A stretch of DNA of 64,000 nucleotides from contig JABANP010000002.1 in the NCBI GenBank assembly GCA_013115135.1, positions 310,001-374,000 on the forward strand, in the 5' to 3' direction. Source of the stretch: Perkinsus olseni (Eukaryota; Perkinsozoa; Perkinsida; Perkinsidae). The position numbers and the translations under genes were made by a program. Below the pieces are notes generated by a model, which made no database searches, was not told where the DNA came from, and saw nothing but the letters and a program-made list of their open reading frames with translations. Shown piece after piece: positions 48,409-60,230 of the stretch (the stretch's first letter is position 1; each line of letters starts with the position of its first letter).

Positions 48409-48527
48409 TTCAGCCATGTAGATATCTGTTCACTCGGACATGGCAACGTTCTGAGCTACGCTCATCCCTAAAACCACGCCCACTCAGGAACCCTGAGGCA
48501 GAATTACGATGCTTCGTGGCCTACAAA

Positions 48528-48599
48528 AGGACGCGCCCAGATTTGAACCGAGGACCCGCTGATCTGCAGTCAGCCGCTCTACCACTGAGCTACACACCC
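48528..48599 (-). tRNA. tRNA-Cys (GCA), copy 12
   Basis: First gene of the array in the direction of transcription. Full length, anticodon GCA, 3' acceptor CGCGTCC. The spacer following it is type B with an insertion (CTCAGGAACCCTGAGG) that forms its own hairpin. Confidence 0.9.
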
Positions 48600-49610
48600 T
48601 ACGAAGGTTCAACCAATACCGTAGTTCAACGCCTGATAACACGCGAGGAGGACGACTGATATGTCACAGATCATCTGGATCCTATTTCAAAAGTCTCGCT
48701 AAAGAAGCACTTCTTGAGGCATAAGAACCTCTTGTAAGAAATTGTAAGAAAAGAAGAACAGCCTGTTTCTAAGCGCAGCGAAGCGCGCCGCGTTGTCGAA
48801 ATTTCGCCTCGAAGGCAGGAAAATCCCCCCATAACCTCCTCTCGAGGAGGTTAAGCTTCTTAAGATGCAAGGCTCGAGAAAGACCGCCTTTTTGAAACAA
48901 GTTGAAGCTTCTTGAGGAGTTTATCAGGTTATTTTTGCCTCATAAAGCGTTCTTAAGGGAGTGCTTCTTAGCCCGCAGGAAGCAGATGGATAAAGGAAGC
49001 CTTCTTCAAGTTATTAAGGCGGCATTTTGAACTCGGATTAACAAAAATCCAGCAGTTTCGCGCTGAAGAACTTCAAGAAGTCCTCTTTAGGGAGACTTTT
49101 GAAATAGGCCCCTGTGCATGCAGGCACCGTTCGACCAACTCTCCTAACAACGGCCAGGTTCTGCTTCAACCAAGTGACTTGGTCCAAGTTGCTGCTGATC
49201 TTAGGTCAGTGATCTACAGTCAGCTGCTCCATCACTGATTCGCATGACTTCGAACCACCCATTTCAAATGGGCCATTTGGTACTGCGCTGCTGTTGTATC
49301 CGCAAGCTGAGGGGGCACGATCTTGGCAATCCCCGAAGCATCACATCACATTGTGTTGAACATGAGAATGTGGTTCCCGGCCAACTCTGTCTCTCCCCAA
49401 AAAATGCTATGTTGCACTGTGCAACTTGCACAATCGGGCAGAGGTCAACGCAGAGAAGAGTCTTGGAATCATATCGCCAGTAGCAGCGCAGATTGAAATG
49501 TTCCTTAATAACGAGCAGTACATGACTTAATTATCACGTCTTCCTGCTCTAGCTAGTAGCAGCGCCATTGCTGTCGAGGCCATCGCGTAGTAATTTTCTA
49601 TTCTGATAAA
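48600..49610. other. Non-coding flank of the tRNA array with local inverted repeats
   Basis: Upstream (5') side of the array. It contains repeated CTTCTTGAG / CTTCTTAAG and CTCGAGGAGG words that pair with one another, a GCGCAGCGAAGCGCG relative of the dispersed motif, and a degenerate tRNA-Cys piece. No coding segment recognised. Confidence 0.5.
49198..49238 (-). pseudogene. Degenerate tRNA-Cys fragment
   Basis: The plus strand reads GATCTACAGTCAGCTGCTCC then ATCACTGATT, matching the array's tRNA-Cys complement (GATCTGCAGTCAGCCGCTCT...ACTGAGC) with several substitutions. Only the anticodon and D-arm region is recognisable. Confidence 0.6.
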
Positions 49611-50664
49611 ATGGTGTTCACCCAAACTGTCGATTATACGTGGAACGGTAAGCAACGCGACGACCTGCATGGGAATCACAAACCAGTGACTTTTATTCTG
49701 GAGTACGATAGTGCCAAAGAAGAGCTCATCATTAAGGTCAGCTGAGTAGTCTCGATTCTGGCCTCGGGAAATTTCTGTGAGTTCTCAGGTTCAAGCTCCG
49801 TTCTTTGATGATTGCCCTATCCCGCCGTCAAAAGGTGAGACTGGATACGGTACTTATGAGCTCTGGAACTACGAGGTTGCCGAGATATTCATAGAAGGCA
49901 AGGACAGTCATTATACAGAGGTAATGGAGCGATAACGACAGCTTCTTCCTAGTCTTTTCATACCACCAGATGACCAGTGTATCGACCGGGAGTCTCTCAG
50001 AGTGTTTTTCGCAGGTTGAACTCTCACCATTCGGTAACTTCCTCATTCTAACGTTCGAGGCCCCTCGGAAGGCTACTAATGATGATGTCTGTCTGCCCAC
50101 CCCGCCCTCAACGGATATCACTGGTAGTGCTAGGGAGAGTCCCCTCGCCCTCCTCCCGAGTGATATCATGTCATCCTTCATTCGCTCAGATGGGCACTGG
50201 ACCTCAACTCTGCGGCTACCCAGAAGGTTCCTGCCGGCTCCGATGGGCGACTCGAAATCCATGTTTAGCTTCAATTGGTAGGCCTTCAGTTGCTCTATTG
50301 TGTCGGAAATGAAGATGCGCAGTTATCACATACACGGCCAGGGAGAGAACCGAAGGTATTATGCGGCTTTCCCTGACACAGACACCGAGGAGAAGGCTGG
50401 ACCGGACTTCCACCGACTGCAGTACTTCCAGGTAACGTGTTTGGGATCGCTATCTTTTTCTTGCGGTAGTCTTCAATTCGACCATTTATACGGTCCATGT
50501 GGGTTGCCACGGACTTTAGTTCCCGGTGGCTCGATGGTGTTCGTAGTGAGGGATTGATTTCCCAGTAAGAGACTTTGTGGTACGTGATTTTTGATCTTTT
50601 TCAGGAGCTTCCGGATGATGCCGTTTTCGGCCAGGCCGAGGGCGTCAAGCAATTGCGCGCTTAA
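49611..50664 (+). CDS. C4orf33 / UPF0462 family protein (5 exons)
   Basis: Exons 49611-49736, 49789-49920, 50015-50277, 50323-50431 and 50605-50664 join in phase to about 229 residues. Family hallmarks: VQAPFFDDCPIPPSKG, YELWNYEVAEIFI, YTEVELSPFGNFLILTF, YHIHGQGENRRYYAAFP and PDFHRLQYFQ, close to the C4orf33 blocks APFFNDP, ELWDYEVVE, EVELCPHG and DFHRLEYF. The fold resembles carbohydrate-binding modules, but the biochemical role is unknown. The start is a clear ATG (MVFTQTVDYTWNG) and the end is TAA 50662-50664. A segment rich in Ser, Pro and Thr (LPTPPSTDITGSARESP) is inserted before the IRSDGHWTSTLRLP block. Confidence 0.88.
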
Positions 50665-50752
50665 TAATTTCTTAACCAGTTGTGATCCTTTCTCAAGGAA
50701 GTTCGCCTTGCGTTCAGTCTTCAATACGTGTGGATGAACATGCTTATAAAAC

Positions 50753-53375
50753 TTATGAGTGCAACATTTCATACCAATCCTCGCCGAACTTCAGTCGGTA
50801 GACCCCGCTCATCCAGACAATACGGAATGCTACGCGGCTGTACCCAGGGGAGGGGGCCGGTCTTACCTCAGAGTGATCACAGTCTCTCTTATGGAAGTCC
50901 CGCGTGCTTCGAGATGGTCTACGCCGCTCGTTGAGAAGCGCCGTTAGTCGCCTTATCCCCTTTATAAATTCTCTCGCACCTGTCTGACGCGAATGGTCGT
51001 GATGTACAGGAGTATATTCTAAGCGACTGTCACCAGCTAGATCGAGGTCTATTCTCTTCACAGTAGTATCGGGCGAAATTCCGTGTGAAGGCGCTCTCGT
51101 GGCGCTACCATAATCAGCCCAGTTGAACTAAATGCAAAGATACTTGCTCACCCTGAGCACCTTCTCCTTCCACACAGCAGCCCAGACGACCGTGCCGAGG
51201 CTGTTGGCAAGGTCACTGACACAGTCCATGCAGCTAGTAGAGGAGGCCATAAGGGAAGGGCCGATGGCCTTGGCCGTGCTGGTCACTGAGAATGAAGAGC
51301 TAGTAGTAAAGGGGGTTTCGAGACTGTGCAAGTTGATCTCAGGAAAGTCGGTAGGGATGTGTGACGTATCAGTCGTCGAGTATTTTGGTGATTGTAAGAA
51401 TAACACGCCATCTCGAGTACGACAGCCTTGCCGTTTGTGTGTTACTGTGTTCCCTTCACAACGGCATTGGCATCCACGTGCTTCCATAGTCATTCCATCG
51501 CGTAGAGTATAGCATGACTTTCCTCCAACGCTCAGATGGGTGAGCTGGAGAAGCCGGTGGCGACGAGGATCGCAGAGGAGGTTAGGAGAATGTGCGAGGC
51601 GGGGTACGATCCCAGGCCAGCAAATGTCGGACATATTCGGCGTCCTGGCGAGACAGCGGTAATATCAATTTCACTTCACCCTCTCTCCGACTTCCACCCA
51701 GCGGTGGTATGTTTCCGACGAGGGGATGCTACGTACAGGAAGTTGTGTGGGGACGCTCACGACGCCACACGTCTATTAGGGCGTACTCAGTCAGTACTCA
51801 CCGTGGACTTTCTCTAGGGGATTCCATACTGGGGAGTTCGCAGTAAGCTTTATGAGTGCCAATAGTATCGTAGGGCGGGGAATGGGAGCCGCAGTGAGCT
51901 GAGAATTAATGAAGACCATTTTGTCGAATGGGCTGTTACTTCTCTTCTCAGGCGGGAATGCCTGCGTGTTTCTGAGGAGATGCTGGAGCAAGTATCATCC
52001 CGATTGATTGACTTAACTGATGAAGGCTTCAGAGACGTCTTTGCAGCGATGGTGTATGCTGGGGTAATAAATCCCGTTCAGGAGCGGACTCTGCATAGGA
52101 TAGCCTCCCGCTGCGCACTACGAGAGCAACTCTGCATGGAACCTCTCGCGCGTTGGTAGATTCGCTCCAGTTTCTGTTGTTTGAACCTGTGCACATTGCT
52201 GGCGCATCCTCGTACACTACTTGTGTATATCATCACTCCCCAGGCACTAGGTGGCCATAGTCGGCGCTACTACAGAGAACTCTTCATCCAGGAGGGGACC
52301 AATCGCCTCATCCGGATGCCGCTACACTGCCAAATACAAATAGGGGAGACTGGCCGGTGAGTATACTCCCGACGAATTGACGCTTCATCTGACCCTCAGC
52401 ATCACTGATCGCTCGGATGAAGAAGGAGCCTTCAGAGGGCAATGCAGCCTGTGCCCTCGCTGGTCGAATCAGCGCTACCTTCTTCGAGGAGGCTGGCCAG
52501 GGTCGTCGGTTTGCCGGTCTCAGTCCTGCCGTGTTGGTGATGAGCTGCCACTGCGTGCAGCACTGGGAGGATGCCTCCCTTTAGATTCATGGCTGCTTGC
52601 TTGCCTCCTCGCCAGCGGCCTCTCGTGTGACGCCATTGACGATCGAAACGCGTGGGAAGATGTTCAGAATGATGAGGCGGGCCGTCAATCGATCGGAGGA
52701 AACAGCCGACGAAGACGGTAGGGTGGGGAGCCTGCCGAGAATGCCGTGGTCGTGGTCAATGACCACTGGTCATAGTAGTCACGAGGATGATCCTCGTTGG
52801 AATGGCTCTGCACTGCCCTCCTTTACGATCAGACCTCGAGGCTCAGGAGTTTGGGGATGGCGAGAGGCGGATAAGGCGGCACGAACCAGCGTCCATCCAC
52901 GAGCTGAAACTAGTCCCGGAGATACTCAAGCGAATAGGTGAGCCGAGGCCTACCTTTGCAGGGCTTCGGTCGTTACGTCCCTGCAAAGTGTTCAGTGTGA
53001 ATCTCGGAAAAGTTGGTATCAGAACGATCAGTAGTAGGGCTGTAGCTGTCAATAACGCTACAAGTAAACGCTCTCAATAGTTGTTATTAGAAATTATCGT
53101 TATACTGTCCTCTTCGGGACTATCATGGCCGCTGTCAAGCTTTGTCTGGTGCTGGTCAGATCATAAGGGCATCGATAACCCTGCAAGCGATCCCTGCAGC
53201 AAGACCTATTACCAGGCCCTCCACTTGCTACTCGAGCGTGATTTAGAGGAGGGGAATGCCTCCGTCAGCGATCTACTCCTTTGGTGCCAGAAGTCTAATG
53301 AGTTGTGGTTCGAGGAGATCTACGACAAGAAGATGGGTGGGCCTCTAGTGCTTCGTGTCTGCAGCGTACACTACT
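50753..53375 (+). CDS. Unrecognised multi-exon protein, + strand
   Basis: A chain of protein-like exons with GT-AG flanks: ILAELQSVDPAHPDNTECYA (50.77 kb), LARSLTQSMQLVEEAIREGP and KGVSRLCKLISGKSVG (51.2-51.35), KPVATRIAEEVRRMCEAGYD (51.55), RECLRVSEEMLEQVSSRLID and VFAAMVYAGVINPVQERTLH (exon 51952-52159), ELKLVPEILKRIGEPRPTF (52.9), YYQALHLLLERDLEEGNASV and LLLWCQKSNELWFEEIYDKK (53.2-53.34). The helical, Leu-rich content recalls RNA-binding repeat proteins of the RAP/FASTK type, but I see no decisive motif. Exon order and ends are provisional, and more than one gene is possible. Confidence 0.35.
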
Positions 53376-56300
53376 CGTAGTAGAAGTGCTTATCGCCTAT
53401 CATTGACCTGCGCTGCTGATGAGCCCTCCGATCTTGGGTGCTTGTCTTTTAGTGGCCATCCTAGCGTGTACTCGATCGTGCTAGCTCCCTCAGGCTTCCT
53501 CCCTGTCAGGTTCCCTGGCGCTTCTATCGGGCCTTCAAATAACGCTGGAAGCTGTGAAGCGGCTACTGGGTCACATCCATCCTCGGTCAGTGGCTCGAGC
53601 TCGCGTGCCGTGACAGTTCGGATATCTGTATGGCAGGTCATTCATCAATCTAGCCTCGTCCCTAGTGATGTTGGAGTCCAAGCTGGACACAGCGGGGAAG
53701 TCCGATCGTCGCCCGAAGGATGATACCATGGAGACTGGGGATGGCGAGTAGGCTCACGGTCTTCTATGGGCCTGCACTGTCGGCTCCTCGGTGTCCTGAG
53801 GATTGCAGAAGAGGCCGCCGCAATGGTTTTACAGGTTTAATATTTGGTAGTCATTAGTTCTACGTCATTCACATATACACTATACTGTAACCGTGACCTA
53901 GTAGTACAAACAGTGTCACGTACAAAGTTGTGGACATAGTAGTACTCAGAGGTCAGGACCGGACGTAACCCAAACTTACGAGTCTGAGTAGTAACATATG
54001 TTTATGTACCTGTAGGGCCCCTACAGTGGTAGTGAGAGGTTGTGCTATGAAATTTACATCGCAGCAGTCCCTCCTCGCTCGCCCCCTCCATCACTGTTTT
54101 CTGACCGTAGTTACGTCTACGTGCCTCTCAAACTGTGCGACACGATACAGCTCATGCTGGACTTTGTGGAGGACACTGTTCTCGAGGGAGATCCATCTGT
54201 GAGCACCCCTCCGGGAGATAGTTCCAGGGCCACCTTCCTCATCAGGCTGGTCGTCTATCCACTGCCACGGAGTTCATGCACACCATCATTCCCGTCTTGC
54301 ATAAGGTGTCTCTGCGGAACTCTAGGTGAGCCGTCTCGGGCCTCATTATGATAGGCAAGGCCCCACGATCTTAGATACACCGCATCCGTCGAAAGATACC
54401 TCCGACCTCAGCTGGCGACGATCCATCGGGAGCTCGATGATGATGCCTGGGGGACGGGGTTGACGCAGGGCTCGGACGGCCGAGAAGCTCGTCACATGGT
54501 AACGCAGCTCGGAGGTCAGCGTAGTGACCGAGGAGTTATACTTGAAGCGCCTCGTAGATTGTGGTCAATGAGCTTAATTTAGCTTGCGTCATGATCTCAG
54601 TCGGTGCTCCGATCGCTACGCTGTGCTGGGGTCATCTCGTCCTATGCTACTGCCCTGAAGAAACGGAAACAACGGCGACAGAATGATAAGGGAGACGACC
54701 ATCTTGCAGAGGAGGAGAAGGATGCCCTGGAGATGCTCAAACGCCATGACGCCCTGGTACACGCTTCGAGCCCTCCTTGTCTCACGATGCCTTCAGTTGC
54801 TCTCTCTTAATCGTCGTATAAGGAGCACCGCGAGGGTCGAGGACTTTGACGATTTCACACTCAGAGAAGCTGCTAGCAATATTAAGCTCATGCTGCCGAG
54901 TAGGTCTCCCGGTTTATCCACCATGAGGACCCGGGTTCGAATCCCGGACACAGTAAAGCTCTCCTCTGCGTAGATACATCCTCGGCGGTGAGCTCATACT
55001 GCGAGCTCATCCTAGCAAGACTGCAGCAGCCCGGTCTACCGCGCCCCCATGTGAACACCCTAGTGTAGGTCTATTGTGCAGTACCTTCTGAGGGTCTAAT
55101 CGACAGGCACGTCATTAAGGAGACTCATCCTGTTATAGTGTCTAAAGGGGTCAGCGCGGAGATGGCCAAGATGCTCGTAAGTCGATTAAAGCCTTCCTCA
55201 TACATCGTGCTGTACATGGTGCGACCGTCACGAGTCTCCGCATAGACGGCGCCGCCGGCTGTTGTCATCGCGCCAATAATACACAATAGTGGCCTTCAAA
55301 ACTCCTACAGTCACCTGCATACGTCGGAAGTCATGGCACGAGGCCTGTTCCCTGTCGTCCATGCAGGTTCAATGCGTGCTCATCTGTCTGTCTTCCAACA
55401 CCCCAAGTTCTCTAAGTCGAGATTGCCGTGCAAGGTTGGTGGAAGTTTGCTCCACCCTCCTAGACGAGCTGCCCTATGGATCGCCTCTGAGATCCCAGGT
55501 GCACTCCTCCGCACTGACAACTCGACGCCAGGCATCTTATTTTGCATTCAGGTTGTGGCCTCCTTAACCCAGTTGGCCAAGGTCATGACCTACAAGGAAG
55601 GCACGTTCGTAGGGGCGAAGTAGGGTTCGATCCTAACGGTTTCAAACTCTCCTCCCGCCTCACCGCCATTGAGGGTGGCGGAGGCGTTTGTGTTTCTTCG
55701 AGGCTCATTGTGCTCTCATCACCGCGTGATGCTCCGTGGTCGTCAATAGCCACCCCTTAGCCATTTGCCCTGTTCGTATCGTGCAGACTTTCTCGAAAAG
55801 CTTTGCTTGGATAGGGTCTTGTGGGTTGGCAGAGTACATATCGCCTCAGGTACATCACACACAGTCTTATGAGTTCCCTGCCCAACGATGATTCAGTGGA
55901 AGCTGCCCGACGCGGGATGATGCGAGAAGAGCCCCCCAAGGCCCGATGACGATCTTGCATCACTTCCATGTTTCCGATAATACGAAATTCACGTTTCTGC
56001 ATCCTCGCCGTGTTGTATTGAGTATCCTGCCCCAAGGCCTTGAACCTGAGCTCGAGATAGGGACCCGCCATCGGCGGTGTTTTCAGCGAGCGATGCTAGA
56101 TAAGAATGGTGTAGCCTCAAGTCTGGCGTATTTAAATCGGCCACGGAGTTTCAAAGCTTATAAGGATATAAGGCATGCCCAAAAAACGAAGAGTCTTCTG
56201 TTCATAGAAAGCATTTGGATTTGAAAGTTGAGTGGCATATACATTTTGAAGCGTGAAATTTTACTGAAATATAGATACTCTTATACTATAATAATATGAG

Positions 56301-56511
56301 TCCCATCGACTTCGTCCTCTCGACTGCGTGGCCACACTAGTAGATGTCGGCGAAGGCCCTCGTACTGTGAACGACCAAGACACGTTTCAACGTTCAAGTG
56401 TCAGTCTGGCACCTTGTGAATGCCGCCATGCTTGTCTCGCTGATGGGCCCAGGCAATTTGTTTCCTGATAGTAGACGGACCTTATGAGCTACTCCGAATG
56501 ACCGTATGCCG
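53376..56511 (+). other. Region with possible exons, no gene recognised
   Basis: Continues the style of the preceding region. Protein-like pieces include SYVYVPLKLCDTIQLMLDFV (54.1 kb) and a charged stretch ALKKRKQRRQNDKGDDHLAE (54.65-54.71 kb). The 53830-54030 part is AT-richer and empty. I could not build a gene model. Confidence 0.3.
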
Positions 56512-56556
56512 GCACGCCGAGAAGTACGCTCTACTAGAGCGTACTTCTCGGCGTGC
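56512..56556. repeat. 45-nt near-perfect palindrome
   Basis: Left arm 56512-56533 begins GCACGCCGAGAAGTACGC; right arm 56535-56556 is its exact reverse complement. A single base (C at 56534) separates the 22-nt arms. A smaller inverted repeat (CCGCTCTCTAGCGG) follows at about 56583. Confidence 0.95.
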
Positions 56557-56867
56557 TCTAGAGTTTACTCACGAACCCCGTTACCGCTCTCTAGCGGTAC
56601 GCGACCTCGCAGCACTTCGCCCACGCTATGACTTGGGAATAGTGGGCGATGAGGTAGGGAAAAAGCGTAACTTGGTGAACTCGACTACACTAGAACTTGT
56701 AAACAACCAGTTTAACATGGGGAACAGCTGAGGCCTCAGCCCGAGGGGGTTACACACATCTTTCGGAGTTCCTTTATGCTCTCTTCGCTCGCATGTGTAA
56801 CACACGTGGAATAAAAAAGGACATAAATGGGGGTTATAATTTTCGTCGGTACTCGGGGCCTGCGTCC

Positions 56868-58770
56868 TTAGAGCAGGAAGCCTTGTTCTAGATCTCCCTT
56901 CTTGCTACCACCTCTCCTTCTGTCGGAGCCCGTTGATGCCAGCGGCGTTCGGCAAAGCATTTGTATGAACAGGGCGTTGGCATTCGACCTCCTTGGGCCA
57001 CTTAGCCTTCCTCTCGAGCTTATCCACCTCGCTGTCGGTCGGGTAAGGCAGTCCGGCATACACCCATTTGACCGCAAACACCACTCTATCCATATCTGGC
57101 TCCGTGTCTCCGGTGAAAACGACTTCGACTGCATCAACCTCTTTCAACAGGGTGAAACCTTCCCAGTGTGCCGGTAGGGACCTGATATCGGCCTATAACG
57201 GCGAGTTGACAGCAGCAGGAGAAACAGTACGTATCATCCTCGAACTTCTTCACTGGGGGCCTTCCAGGGGCAGTAGAGTGTCTTGAGACTCAGACGTTTG
57301 TCCCTTATAGCGAATTTCGCGTAATAACCCTCATGCGGGACTTGGTACTTATCTGGTACCTCCGTGCCCTTCTTGTAAAATACCTGGGACACTCCACAGC
57401 TGTTGCAGGTAAACAGGAGGACACACTAGGAAGAGGGCGTCAATGACAGACTGATTCCCTCTATAAGATGAGGGGACTCCTAGACGGAAGGTATCAGGAA
57501 GGCACGCTTGCTTCATCCCTCTCTCGACAACGCACGACCAGAGGACCGAAACAGTTGAACTACCGTAAGATTGCGGACTTCCATACCTCCTGACAGATGC
57601 GGTAAATTGGGCGAACGTCTTGAGGTACCCTGAGTTCAGCATCTTATTTTCCGTTTCTACTCACGCGAAGGCGGCTCCTACCACAATCACAGCGCGTGTC
57701 GGAGGCTGTCCGCTTCTTCCTTCATACAAGTTCAACTTCATGAATGGCACGCCCTGAATAACAACCATACGCGTATTAGAGAAGGGCAACTTTTTCTTCA
57801 CCTTCAAGAGATAGTAATCTGGGTCATTTTTAATATCATTCTCCACCATCGTACACAGAGCCTTGGCAATGTGTTGAAGTAGCGCGGCAGCGTCCTTGGG
57901 TGGGGCCTTTCTTCTGTGTCCGGCTGTGCTGCTGTAGAGAAATCTCAGAGAGTCGACCAAGTTGCCCGTTTGTTTGACCCTGAAGGCTTGCTCCCTTATG
58001 CGTATATGCTCATGGTCTTCGAATGTCAACGTGAAATTTCTGAGCGGAGAAATGCTGCTTCCATGCTCGTCAAGATTAAGTGATATGAACTCACTGGAGT
58101 CCTTGAGGGAAGATGTAACCGACTGCGGAGGCCTCTTGGTTCTCGTCCGAGGGACACTTCAACTCCTCAACCGATAGATCCTTTCCAGCTTGGGGTTTGG
58201 AGAAGCGTACCATGTAACCTCCTCCCTCATACAGCTGTGACGGCTCGTTCTGCAACAGAGATGACTCGATAGACAACGGACGTCCGCAGAGCGAAAACGA
58301 TGATGAGAGAAAATGCACGGAAACGGCCTAGGAGGGCGTCAATGGAACTGCTGAGAGCGAGAAGCGAGCTTCCCTCTTAAAGCCACCTTGAAATCTCTTG
58401 CACGCGACGACGACGAAGGGAATGCCAGGTGGCGGCTCTGAAAAGATCGAGGTTGGAGGTAAGATATTTCTGTGAGGAAATACCCGCTGGACATCGAGTT
58501 TTCCCGGTAGAAGTGCTGAATGATGGGCTTGGTTCAGATCTTGACTCGGATGAAGCTGCTTCTGAAACGGGAACATGGTGAGATGAAGAGGTTGAACCCC
58601 GGCTAGTAGTTGGCGTCCTGTTGTTGCTGATTCGTTTCGAATCCTCTTGAGTGCAGCTGAGTCGACAGAACTTTTCCCGCGAGTGGATCGAGCTGCAGCT
58701 TCCGAGGGCACGAAAGTGACCTCTACCTCGGTCGTGCTCAGTCCGTTGAAGACTCCGTTCACACAGCTGA
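56868..58770 (-). CDS. Unrecognised multi-exon protein, - strand
   Basis: Minus-strand exons from about 58770 leftward: VNGVFNGLSTTEVEVTFVPS, PPPGIPFVVVACKRFQGGFK, SQLYEGGGYMVRFSKPQAGK, FEDHEHIRIREQAFRVKQTG and DAAALLQHIAKALCTMVEND (57.66-58.03 kb), MVVIQGVPFMKLNLYEGRSG, and DAVEVVFTGDTEPDMDRVVF with AVKWVYAGLPYPTDSEVDKL (56.9-57.15 kb). The mix of beta-strand-like segments and the EGGGYMVRF and VPFMKLNLYEG motifs suggests a lineage-specific beta-rich family. I cannot name it. First and last exons are unresolved. Confidence 0.35.
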
Positions 58771-60230
58771 CTATCGTAGACTAAGCTCCGTCAGAATGAA
58801 TGATCCACAAGTAGAGAGGTTCTGACCCCGTCTCAGGAGGGTGTCTAGTTCACAATGCCTCCTTGCCTTCTACAAGGCTAATCTTCGATTTAAACCGTCA
58901 TAAAGCGTCTATCTCCTTGCGGCGAAGAGCCTCACCGGGTAAAGATCGCCGGGTTCATCGAAAGACATCAGATCTACCGGTTTCGTATCGTCGTCGTCTC
59001 CCTAAAAGGCAACCAATCCGTGCTGACTGAACGACGCCCAAAGAGACCCCAAGCGTCTGGATGAGGCGGAGGATCCACCCGACTCACGCCTCTCATCTCC
59101 AGACAGCTACATCTAGCCATCAGAATGAAGGTTGTGATGGTCGGCAATTGGAGCAACATTCCGAGTGGAGAGAAGCAACAGCAATAACTGACTTCGTTAT
59201 GCTCAACCCTGCCCTACCGTAGATCCCATGCTGACCGAAGAGACGGGGACACGTGCACTGGTAATTTACCAATGGTAAATATGAATTCCTCCCAGAAATT
59301 CTTCTGCTTCCGACTCAAGCTTCTCGCCATAGGAAATGATGTTGTTTTCCGAGTTTCAGCGGAGGGCGCAAGTGCGGCGTCCTTAATAGAGAGGCTATAA
59401 CTCAGGAGTTGCTCCATAAGGGATACCTTCAAGGAAGGAGGCCCTACCGTCCCTTCTTTAAAGACCAATTCCTAAGTTATAGGGAGTATGGAAAACATCG
59501 TTGCCCGAACCACAGTGTGTTGCATGTAGAATGCACATACTGGGCGAACGAAAGGAAGCTATACTTTCGGGGCAACCTATTTCCATTGCCGGGATAGCAG
59601 CTGGAAACGCCGAGAACTGCCTGCTGGGACCAGCGAGACGTCCCCAGTGGATGGTTCGCGAGGCGCCACGCTCTCCATTAGCAGGTGCTGGGCCGGGTCC
59701 AGTTGACCGTCACCGTTCGTTCGATAAACGAGGCCCCATGCGATCGTGTAACGTAATCCATTTTGAAAACCAGAATCGTTCTATTGAATGGGGGGTCATT
59801 CTCAAGCGTAGAGCCAATGGTAAAGCCAACGTTTCCATGGATAAATGCTTCCAATGTTTCCACACAGCCTCCATCGATAGCAAGAATGATCATGGCCGTG
59901 CTTCGCTTCGCTGTATGCACTTTAAGTCTCATCTCCGACACCGTGACAACCGAGGAGGGAATACTCGAAAAGTTCATGCGAAATGAATGTGAGAAGGCTG
60001 GGATGTGATCACTCCCATCGGTTTAGTGCCTCCCTATCCCACTGCTTGTGAGTTTATAGTCCGACGCCGGGTCCGGCTTAGTTAGACTCTTGCCAATGCG
60101 CTCGGTTGGGGACTCTCTGTGGCGTTGATATGCCGTGAAATCAGACGGTTCGTCACGACCCCAGTGAAGTGATGTGCGGAGCGAAGCAATCGCTTATCGT
60201 CGATAGGCTCATGAGCGTGACGGAACTTAG
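58771..60230. other. Unassigned, possible exons on both strands
   Basis: A minus-strand frame at 59678-59977 (GNVGFTIGSTLENDPPFNRT, ILVFKMDYVTRSH) and a plus-strand frame at 59501-59986 overlap. The former looks somewhat like the beta-rich gene to its left and may be a paralogue. The 5' exon of the methyltransferase should also lie here. Confidence 0.3.

Noticed and set aside
54931..54947. Perfect T-arm-like hairpin CCGGGTTCGAATCCCGG
   Set aside because: No matching acceptor or anticodon arm was found within 120 bases on either strand; kept only as a possible tRNA relic.
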